Shown here: in pieces, positions 53,182-59,714 of the stretch
How the letters are laid out: each line of letters opens with the position of its first letter
Position numbering within the stretch: position 1 is the stretch's first letter
Origin: Zobellia barbeyronii
Lineage (GTDB): Bacteria; Bacteroidota; Bacteroidia; Flavobacteriales; Flavobacteriaceae
NCBI RefSeq assembly: GCF_018603515.1
Contig: NZ_JACATN010000004.1
Span: 496,001-560,000 of the forward strand
Length of the DNA stretch: 64,000 nucleotides
Direction of reading: 5' to 3'
Made by a program: the position numbers and the translations under genes
Notes under the pieces: model-generated
What the model was told of the DNA's origin: nothing
What the model saw: the letters and a program-made list of their open reading frames with translations, nothing else
Databases searched by the model: none

Positions 53182-53203
53182 GTACTTATAAGTTTATGAA
53201 ATA

Positions 53204-53686
53204 CTACTTCAAGTTGTTAAAAGCATTACCTTCAAAAGTAGTATAATTCACTTTAAGTGCATTCACTTCTCTTAACTGCAATTTAATATCGGATATCAAA
53301 CCCATATTAGCATTTCTATCAACTTTTAAAGCTGTAGTCAAAACATTTTGAATTTCCTGCGGCTTTTTTGCTCTTTCAGACAATATGTAATCACCCACTT
53401 CATTAGGCGATGAAAACTTGTCGTTCAGTTGAATCCTAGCTTCTTCTCCAAATTGAGCTTTATACTGTGAAGTTGGTTGCCCAACATAAATGTATATTAC
53501 TCTATCCTTCTTTTCCAATTTCTTGGTCTCACTAGCATTAGGCAAAGTATTCTCTACTTTCAAAGAGCTATCTTTCATAACCGTAACGGTCATAAAGAAG
53601 AATAAAAGCATAAATACAATATCAGGTAACGATGCAGTGTTCACAGCTGGTAAACCGGCATCCTTTTTCTTTGCAAACTTTGACAT
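53204..53686 (-). CDS. exbD: Biopolymer transport protein ExbD (second copy)
   Basis: ExbD works with ExbB as a proton-driven motor that energises TonB-type proteins in the inner membrane. The 160-residue copy has the cytoplasmic N-terminus, one membrane helix near residues 20-42 with the key Asp in ASLPDIVFMLLFFFM, and a periplasmic domain. The operon order is ExbB, an unknown membrane protein, ExbD, ExbD. Two ExbD copies after one ExbB are usual in Bacteroidota. Confidence 0.93.
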   Translation of the reverse strand: MSKFAKKKDAGLPAVNTASLPDIVFMLLFFFMTVTVMKDSSLKVENTLPNASETKKLEKKDRVIYIYVGQPTSQYKAQFGEEARIQLNDKFSSPNEVGDYILSERAKKPQEIQNVLTTALKVDRNANMGLISDIKLQLREVNALKVNYTTFEGNAFNNLK

Positions 53687-53709
53687 ATTATATTCTGTTT
53701 TAGCTCTTA

Positions 53710-54336
53710 TTAATTACTTGTACCTGTCTCAGCTTCTGACAACTTCTGTGGAAACAACTCTTGAATCCGCTTAACCTTTTCTTTGAGATCCTCTTTTCTA
53801 CTAGCATCGGTCTCAGGATTAAGATATTCTGCTTCCATATCAGTAAAGTCTCTCTTATACAAACGCTGTGCTTCACGATTTCTTAGATCGTTGTAGGCAC
53901 CTACCAATTCATTCTGAACTGTAATGTAAGTACTATACTTTGTTTCACGATCGTTCTTCAAAGATATAATAGCCTTTGCTGGATTGTCAGATGACTCGGA
54001 CAGTCTTTTACCTTTACAGTAGCTACAGTAATCTGCAGAACCCGATGGGGCTCCTCCGTTATCCAAGAAAGCCATAGCTTTCTCTCGTAACTTTTTGATA
54101 TCGATAAGCTCGTCTTCAACTAACAACTGACCATTACGGTTAATATTTACCGTAAAAATATTCTTCTCCTTAATTATTGGTGGCTTTTCCGTAGGCGGCT
54201 CAATAGGCGGCAACATACGATCTAAACCTGCATCAGTCTCAATGGTTGTAGTAACCAAGAAAAATATAAGTAGCAAGAATGCTATGTCTGCCATTGATCC
54301 GGCGTTTACCTCTGCTGGTCCTCCTCTTCTAGACAT
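53710..54336 (-). CDS. exbD: Biopolymer transport protein ExbD (first copy) with long periplasmic domain
   Basis: The 208 residues begin with MSRRGGPAEVNAGSMADIAF, followed by the single membrane helix (LLLIFFLVTTTIETDAG) with the conserved Asp in MADIAF. The periplasmic part is about 50-60 residues longer than the second copy. It contains a CxxC pair (YCSYCKGKRL, near 98-101) in a Gly/Ser-rich segment and ends in a charged, probably coiled-coil helix. The CxxC is unusual for ExbD and might bind metal or form a disulfide. It is 15 bases downstream of the unknown membrane protein gene. Confidence 0.92.
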   Translation of the reverse strand: MSRRGGPAEVNAGSMADIAFLLLIFFLVTTTIETDAGLDRMLPPIEPPTEKPPIIKEKNIFTVNINRNGQLLVEDELIDIKKLREKAMAFLDNGGAPSGSADYCSYCKGKRLSESSDNPAKAIISLKNDRETKYSTYITVQNELVGAYNDLRNREAQRLYKRDFTDMEAEYLNPETDASRKEDLKEKVKRIQELFPQKLSEAETGTSN

Positions 54337-54351
54337 AATTTAGTTCTTTAG

Positions 54352-54792
54352 TTATTTTATCATTTTTTTCACACCACCCGCAAGCATAGCTCCTACAGCT
54401 ACAAGAGTCAATATGAAAAATACATTTAGACCAGCACCGATTTTCTTAATTTCAGATTCATCAGTTTCTATGCCTCTTTTTGCCATTTCTTCGATACTAA
54501 CATCTGTACCGCTAGCCATAACAAAGCCAATTCCAACTACTAAAAGAAAACCAACTAGTATAAAAAGGCTTTTCTTTAAATTCGCAGGATTTGATAAAAG
54601 GTTCTTAAGGGCAAATGCCACACTAAAAACTACAGCTACGCCTAAAAGCAACCATGTAATAGCGAACATTGCATTAAGAGCCCCGTTATTAGCTGCCTCA
54701 GCAGCCGGCATTTCAGCCTCTGGAAGCATGAACCACAAGGCAGCGCCTATTAAGCCCACAACAACCAAAACAATCTTTACAATTTTGTGCAT
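54352..54792 (-). CDS. Membrane protein of unknown function in the ExbB/ExbD operon
   Basis: The 146 residues show four likely helices: about 4-22, 42-64, 74-92 and 122-140. The loop between helices 3 and 4 is acidic (SIEEMAKRGIETDESEIKK). I recognise no family. It is spaced 15 bases before the first exbD and 24 bases after exbB, so it must be co-expressed with the proton-channel motor. Its C-terminal GGVKKMIK is short and basic. It could be an accessory subunit or stabiliser of the ExbB/ExbD complex; this is inferred from position only. Confidence 0.7.
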   Translation of the reverse strand: MHKIVKIVLVVVGLIGAALWFMLPEAEMPAAEAANNGALNAMFAITWLLLGVAVVFSVAFALKNLLSNPANLKKSLFILVGFLLVVGIGFVMASGTDVSIEEMAKRGIETDESEIKKIGAGLNVFFILTLVAVGAMLAGGVKKMIK

Positions 54793-54816
54793 AATTTAAG
54801 GTATTATGTGTGCGAC

Positions 54817-55563
54817 TTATTTTTTGTGATCCACCAACATATCTATCAAAACGATAGAAGAGTCTTCCATATCATTAACAATGCTATCAATTTTAGCAAT
54901 GATGTAATTATAAAAGATTTGAAGGATAATAGCAGTAATAAGACCAAACACAGTTGTTAATAATGCAACCTGGATATCACCTGCAATAAGAGATGCACTT
55001 AAGTTACCAACAGCACTAATCTTTTGGAAGGCCTGAATCATACCAATTACCGTACCCATGAAACCAAGCATAGGAGCAACAGCAATAAATAAGCCCAACC
55101 AAGAAACGTTCTTCTCTAATTGACCCATTTGAACACCACCATAAGCTACAACAGCTTTCTCAGCAGATTCGATACTTTCTCCTGCTCTATCCAAACCTTG
55201 ATAGTATATAGAAGCAACAGGACCTTTTGTATTTCTACAAACTTCTTTAGCAGCTTCAACACCACCAGAGGCCAATGCATCTTCTACTTGTTGTTTTAGC
55301 TTACCAGTATTAGTGGTTGCCATATTTAAATAAATAATTCTTTCAATTGCAACTGCCAAACCAAGAATCAAACACAAAAGAACAATACCCATAAAGCCGG
55401 CACCACCTTGTATAAACATTTCTTTCAACATCTGTGTAAAACCTACTTCGGCTTCAGCAGGTGCATCTTGCATCATTGTTGCTGTAGTTGCCATTGCGTT
55501 AACAGTATTTGTACTCATTACAAACAACCCGCCCACGGCTAGGATAGAGGATAATTTTTTCAT
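54817..55563 (-). CDS. exbB: MotA/TolQ/ExbB proton channel family protein
   Basis: The 248-residue protein is the channel subunit of an ExbB/ExbD motor. It has an N-terminal signal-like helix (ILAVGGLFVMST), a helix at about 55-75 (AGFMGIVLLCLILGLAVAI), then the two conserved helices of the family around 155-180 (GLFIAVAPMLGFMGTVIGMI, containing the conserved Thr) and 200-225 (LLTTVFGLITAIILQIF). The family's cytoplasmic loop lies between. It is the first gene of the operon. I found no convincing promoter upstream; the 244 bases up to tRNA-Ser hold nothing else I can identify. Confidence 0.93.
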   Translation of the reverse strand: MKKLSSILAVGGLFVMSTNTVNAMATTATMMQDAPAEAEVGFTQMLKEMFIQGGAGFMGIVLLCLILGLAVAIERIIYLNMATTNTGKLKQQVEDALASGGVEAAKEVCRNTKGPVASIYYQGLDRAGESIESAEKAVVAYGGVQMGQLEKNVSWLGLFIAVAPMLGFMGTVIGMIQAFQKISAVGNLSASLIAGDIQVALLTTVFGLITAIILQIFYNYIIAKIDSIVNDMEDSSIVLIDMLVDHKK

Positions 55564-55807
55564 TTGTTCAAACTTAAATTAGTTATTTAATAGGGTTAAA
55601 GATAAAAAAAAATCACAATAAAAAAAGTAAAACTTCGTTGCATCGGAGAAGTGGGGCCCAAATAGGGGTCATGACATCGAAACGGGTTGTTACACCAGTG
55701 CCTCTGCCTGACATAATCAAGCACAGACTTCCATTTTGCATATAAAAACTAAACTTACAAATATTTCCAGTCTAAACTAATTAATACTGAAAAATCTTTT
55801 TGTTCTG

Positions 55808-55895
55808 CAGAGAGGAAGGGATTCGAACCCTCGATACACTTTTGGTGTATACACACTTTCCAGGCGTGCGCCTTCGACCACTCGGCCACCTCTCT
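55808..55895 (-). tRNA. tRNA-Ser (anticodon GGA)
   Basis: The minus strand folds as an 88-base class II tRNA: acceptor stem AGAGAGG/CCTCTCT, anticodon stem CACGC/GTGTG with loop CTGGAAA (anticodon GGA), a long variable arm ATACAC-CAAAA-GTGTAT, and T arm GAGGGTTCGAATCCC. The discriminator is G, as in serine tRNAs, and CCA is not encoded. Confidence 0.95.
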
Positions 55896-56003
55896 AAATT
55901 CTACTTATCCTTTTGTTTTTAATAAAAACAGACCAGACAAGATCACCTTTTTTACGGGGTGGCCAAATAACAAAAAAAATGTTAGTTGATGAAATTAAAA
56001 CTG

Positions 56004-57038
56004 CTAATTTTCTTGAATTTCACCACGTAGTGAAGTCTCAAATATACTTTTGAACAATTTGAACGAAACATTATTACCCAAAAGATACATTAGCTTAGCA
56101 ACAGCAGCCTCCGTCGTAATGTCTTTACCATTAATTACTTGCAATTCTTCTAACTGCTTACTGGTTTCATAACGACCCATTGAAACGCTGCCCCCGGAAC
56201 ATTGTGTAACATTAATAATATGGATGTTATTTTCTTTTGCCTTTCTTAGAATATTGATCATCCAAGGCTCATTTGGAGCATTTCCAGCACCATAAGTTTC
56301 CAAAATCAGCCCTTTTAAACCCGGAATACCAACCACACCTTCCAAAACAGCCGGACCAATACCAGGAAACAACTTAAGGATAGCCACATTGGTATCCATA
56401 TGTTTATGGACTTTGAACTTTTTACGCTTTACATAAGGTAGCAAATATTCTTCACTAACCTTTAAGTGTACCCCTGACTCTATCAATTCAGGATAATTTA
56501 GTGAAGAAAATGCCTGAAAGTGTTCTGCATTGATTTTTGTAGTACGATTGGCACGATATAATTTATATTCAAAATACAATCCCACCTCTTGCACTACAGG
56601 TTTTTTATTATGTCGTAAAGCAGCTATCTGAATTGAGGTAATCAAGTTTTCCTTTGCATCTGTACGCAAATCTCCAATAGGCAATTGAGAGCCGGTAAAA
56701 ATGACGGGTTTACCTAAATTTTCTAACATAAAACTCAAAGCTGATCCCGTATAACTCATAGTATCACTACCATGTAACACAACAAAACCATCATGAGAAT
56801 CATAATTTTCTTCAATAATAGTTGCTATTTCAGCCCAATGCGCTGGATTCATATTGGATGAATCTATTGGTACATCAAAAGAAATTGAATTAATACGACA
56901 GTCCAACAGCTTAAGCTCTGGTATATTCTTTAGCAGCTTATCAAAATTAAATGCCTTTAATGCACCGGACTCATAATCTTTGACCATACCTATAGTACCG
57001 CCCGTATATATTAAAAGGATGTTACTTTTATCTGTCAA
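56004..57038 (-). CDS. ansA: Type I L-asparaginase (TTG start)
   Basis: Type I asparaginase hydrolyses asparagine in the cytoplasm. The 344 residues have both catalytic threonine motifs: LIYTGGTIGMVKD near the start and VLHGSDTMSYTGSALSF near residue 92. TGSQLPIGDLRTDAKENL is also typical. No ATG lies upstream of the first motif in frame; the start appears to be a TTG at 57038 (MTDKSNILLIYTGG), and the nearest upstream in-frame stop is seven codons before it. It is 49 bases downstream of tatD and probably co-transcribed. No signal peptide is present, in line with the cytoplasmic type. Confidence 0.93.
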   Translation of the reverse strand: MTDKSNILLIYTGGTIGMVKDYESGALKAFNFDKLLKNIPELKLLDCRINSISFDVPIDSSNMNPAHWAEIATIIEENYDSHDGFVVLHGSDTMSYTGSALSFMLENLGKPVIFTGSQLPIGDLRTDAKENLITSIQIAALRHNKKPVVQEVGLYFEYKLYRANRTTKINAEHFQAFSSLNYPELIESGVHLKVSEEYLLPYVKRKKFKVHKHMDTNVAILKLFPGIGPAVLEGVVGIPGLKGLILETYGAGNAPNEPWMINILRKAKENNIHIINVTQCSGGSVSMGRYETSKQLEELQVINGKDITTEAAVAKLMYLLGNNVSFKLFKSIFETSLRGEIQEN

Positions 57039-57087
57039 ACCGAGAATATTTAAATTTTATTGAAAAACTGTACACTGATAAATATAT

Positions 57088-57855
57088 TTAAATGCCGAAT
57101 ACTTGCTTTGAATTCTCCGTAGTGCTATTTGCAATAGCCTCGGTAGAGATACCATAAACATCAGCAAGCTTCTCAGCAACATTCATAAGGTATGCACTTT
57201 CATTACGTTTTCCACGAAAAGGAACCGGAGCCAAATAAGGTGAATCTGTCTCAAGAACGATATTATCTAATGGAATTTCTGCTAAGAATTTATCTATTTT
57301 TCCATTTTTAAATGTAACAACTCCACCAATACCAAGCTTCATATTATATGATATTGCTTTATTCGCTTGTTCAATATCACCAGTAAAACAATGAAAAATA
57401 CCGAACAAATCAGTCCCTTTTTCACTTTCCAACACCTCAAACACTTCATCAAAAGCATCACGACAATGGATAACTATGGGCAATTTGTATTTTTTAGCTA
57501 ACTGTATCTGCGCGCGAAAAGCCTCTTGTTGCTCCTTTAGAAATGTTTTGTCCCAAAACAAATCAATGCCAATTTCTCCAACAGCATAAAATTTTCTTTT
57601 CTCAAGCATCTCTTCTACATGCTTCAATTCTTCCTTAAAATTTTCTTTTACATGGGTAGGATGCAAACCCATCATTAAAAAAACATTGTCTGGATAAGAC
57701 TTCTCAAGATCAAACATAGATTCCGTATAAGTTGAATCTATTGCCGGTATAAAAAACCGCTCAACTCCAAGAGCAATCGCCCTCTCAATGGCAGCTCCCC
57801 TATCTTCATCAAAGGCTTCGCTATATAAATGTGTATGGGTATCTGTTAATATCAT
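57088..57855 (-). CDS. tatD: TatD family deoxyribonuclease
   Basis: TatD proteins are metal-dependent DNases with a TIM barrel of the amidohydrolase superfamily. The 255 residues include the N-terminal metal site TDTHTHLYSEAF, GLHPTHVKEN, AVGEIGIDLFWDK, LPIVIHCRDAFDE, GIFHCFTGD and the last metal ligand in ETDSPYLAPVPFRGKRNES. Length and motif order are standard. A minus-strand TATTTTTG box ends four bases from its ATG, and the next gene on the other strand begins 37 bases away. Confidence 0.95.
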   Translation of the reverse strand: MILTDTHTHLYSEAFDEDRGAAIERAIALGVERFFIPAIDSTYTESMFDLEKSYPDNVFLMMGLHPTHVKENFKEELKHVEEMLEKRKFYAVGEIGIDLFWDKTFLKEQQEAFRAQIQLAKKYKLPIVIHCRDAFDEVFEVLESEKGTDLFGIFHCFTGDIEQANKAISYNMKLGIGGVVTFKNGKIDKFLAEIPLDNIVLETDSPYLAPVPFRGKRNESAYLMNVAEKLADVYGISTEAIANSTTENSKQVFGI

Positions 57856-57859
57856 GCTG

Positions 57860-57879
57860 CAAAAATAGCCTTATCTTTG
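57860..57879. promoter_or_regulatory. Two divergent -7 boxes in the 37-base gap between tatD and the aspartic protease gene
   Basis: The minus strand has TATTTTTG at 57867-57860 (for tatD), and the plus strand has TATCTTTG at 57872-57879 (for the protease gene). Both match TAnnTTTG, but neither has a clear TTG at -33. The -33 regions would reach into the opposite gene. Confidence 0.45.
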
Positions 57880-57892
57880 ATAAAAAGAATAC

Positions 57893-58333
57893 ATGTCTTC
57901 TCTGAAAAAATTTCTTTGGAAAAAAAAATACACCCAAATACCCCTAAAACTTACCCAAACAGATCACTTTGAAATATCAGCCAAAATAAATGGAATTTCT
58001 GGGCGGTTTATTCTAGATACTGGAGCATCTAACACCTGTATTGGAATTGATAAAATAGAACAATTTGGACTGACCTCAGAGGTTTCCGAAATAAAAGCTG
58101 CCGGAGCAGGAGCCACTGACATGGAAACCCTAATATCCACAAAAAACAAAATTAAAATTGGTAATTGGAAGAAAAAAAAATTGAAAATAGTACTTTTTGA
58201 TCTTGTTCACGTAAACCAAGCCCTTACCGCACATAACACTTTACCTGTTGATGGCATTATAGGTGCCGATGTCCTAAAAAAAGGAAAAGCAATTATTGAT
58301 TATAATAAATATTGCGTTTACCTTAAAATGTAG
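57893..58333 (+). CDS. Small retropepsin-like aspartic protease (clan AA)
   Basis: The 146 residues look like one single-lobe aspartic protease: FILDTGASNTCIG holds the catalytic DTGA motif (Asp near residue 44), and VDGIIGADVLKKGKAIIDY is the C-terminal Gly-Ile-Ile-Gly-x-Asp-Val hallmark of retropepsin-like proteins. Such enzymes act as homodimers. No signal peptide or membrane segment is seen, so it should be cytoplasmic. The N-terminus has two long A runs in the DNA, but the frame is intact. The target is unknown; the promoter may be the plus-strand box in the shared gap with tatD. Confidence 0.82.
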   Translation: MSSLKKFLWKKKYTQIPLKLTQTDHFEISAKINGISGRFILDTGASNTCIGIDKIEQFGLTSEVSEIKAAGAGATDMETLISTKNKIKIGNWKKKKLKIVLFDLVHVNQALTAHNTLPVDGIIGADVLKKGKAIIDYNKYCVYLKM

Positions 58334-58371
58334 TTTGTATAGAGCAAATAGACACCTAGTAATATAACGCA

Positions 58372-58422
58372 TAAAAAAGCCCCAAAGATTTCAGTGCTAT
58401 TACACTAAAAATCTTTGGGGCG
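58372..58422 (-). terminator. Terminator of sucA-sucB
   Basis: A thirteen-pair stem GCCCCAAAGATTT/AAATCTTTGGGGC encloses an inner AGTG/CACT stem. On the minus strand the stem is followed by TTTTTTATG. It lies 22 bases after the sucB stop and could also end the protease transcript on the plus strand. Confidence 0.85.
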
Positions 58423-58443
58423 TATTTTTAAAGAGTTGTAATT

Positions 58444-59667
58444 CTACATCTCTAAAGCTCTCTTTATATTACCATCCATCAATAATTCTTCTGGATTTTC
58501 TAATGCTTCTTTTATAGCCACTAAGAACCCTACAGATTCTTTACCATCAATAATACGGTGGTCGTAAGACACAGCAACATACATAATAGGTGCAATAGCG
58601 ATAGCGCCATCTCTTGCGATAGGTCTTTCTACTATATTGTGCATACCTAAAATAGCACTTTGAGGCGGATTGATAATTGGCGTGGATAACATAGATCCAA
58701 AAACACCACCGTTGGTAATCGTAAACGTGCCTCCGGTCATTTCATCAACAGTAATTTCACCTTCACGAGCACGAATAGCTAATCTCTTCACTTCTGCTTC
58801 AACACCTCTGAAGGTCAAGTTTTCAGCATTTCTAATAACAGGCACCATTAATCCTTTTGGTCCAGAAACAGCAATACTGATATCACAGAAATCATAAGAA
58901 ATCATTTCCTTACCATCTATCATAGAGTTCACAGATGGATACATTTCTAATGCACGCACTACAGCTCTAGTAAAAAAGGACATAAAACCTAAACCAACAC
59001 CATGTTTAGCTTTAAAGTCTTCTTTATATTTATTTCTAAGTTCAAAAATAGCAGACATATCAACTTCGTTAAAAGTTGTAAGCATAGCCGTTTCATTCTT
59101 AGCGGACACCAAACGTTCTGCAACTTTTCTACGTAACATAGATAATTTTGAACGAGACTCTCCTCTATTTCCTCCTGTAGGAGTACCCATAGAAGGAACA
59201 GCATTTACTGCATCGTTCTTAGTGATACGACCGTCTTTTCCACTTCCTTTTACAGCAGTAGAATCGATACCCTTCTCACTTAGTATCTTTTTAGCAGCAG
59301 GAGAAGCTACACCAGAAGCGTAAGTTTCTTTTGCTTGAACAGGTTGTGGCGCTTTAGCCTCTTCTTTCTTAGACTCACTTTTCTTCTGTTCTGCTAAATC
59401 TTTTTCAGCACTGTCACCAGCAGGTTTAGCTGCATCAGTATCAATTAAACAAACCACGGCACCAACGGCAACAGCATCACCTACCTCTGCTTTTAGTGTA
59501 ATTATTCCGCTTTCTTCAGCAGGAAGTTCTAATGTAGCCTTATCTGAATCCACCTCGGCAATTGCCTGGTCTTTTTCAACGTAATCACCATCCTCAACTA
59601 ACCAATCCGCAATTTCTACTTCGGTGATAGATTCGCCCGGAGATGGGACTTTCATTTCTAATATCAT
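58444..59667 (-). CDS. sucB: Dihydrolipoyllysine succinyltransferase, E2 of 2-oxoglutarate dehydrogenase
   Basis: SucB carries the lipoyl arm and transfers succinyl groups to CoA in the TCA cycle. The 407 residues contain an N-terminal lipoyl domain (lipoylated K43 in [11 protein letters not shown]), an Ala/Lys/Glu-rich linker, the E1/E3-binding domain ([20 protein letters not shown]) and the catalytic domain ending in [15 protein letters not shown], with H370 and D374 of the HxxxDG motif. It lies 47 bases after sucA, its E1 partner, in one transcription unit. No E3 (lipoamide dehydrogenase) gene is in the window. Confidence 0.97.
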   Translation of the reverse strand: MILEMKVPSPGESITEVEIADWLVEDGDYVEKDQAIAEVDSDKATLELPAEESGIITLKAEVGDAVAVGAVVCLIDTDAAKPAGDSAEKDLAEQKKSESKKEEAKAPQPVQAKETYASGVASPAAKKILSEKGIDSTAVKGSGKDGRITKNDAVNAVPSMGTPTGGNRGESRSKLSMLRRKVAERLVSAKNETAMLTTFNEVDMSAIFELRNKYKEDFKAKHGVGLGFMSFFTRAVVRALEMYPSVNSMIDGKEMISYDFCDISIAVSGPKGLMVPVIRNAENLTFRGVEAEVKRLAIRAREGEITVDEMTGGTFTITNGGVFGSMLSTPIINPPQSAILGMHNIVERPIARDGAIAIAPIMYVAVSYDHRIIDGKESVGFLVAIKEALENPEELLMDGNIKRALEM

Positions 59668-59714
59668 GCTATACTTATTTGCTGTGTTATCTTAACTATT
59701 TGAACGACCAATTC

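Noticed and set aside
55564-55807. Riboswitch or small RNA between exbB and tRNA-Ser
   Set aside because: I found no convincing paired structure, promoter or open frame in this stretch.
57900-58190. Frameshift or slippage site at A-runs in the aspartic protease gene
   Set aside because: There are runs of nine A, but the reading frame with both protease motifs is intact without a shift.
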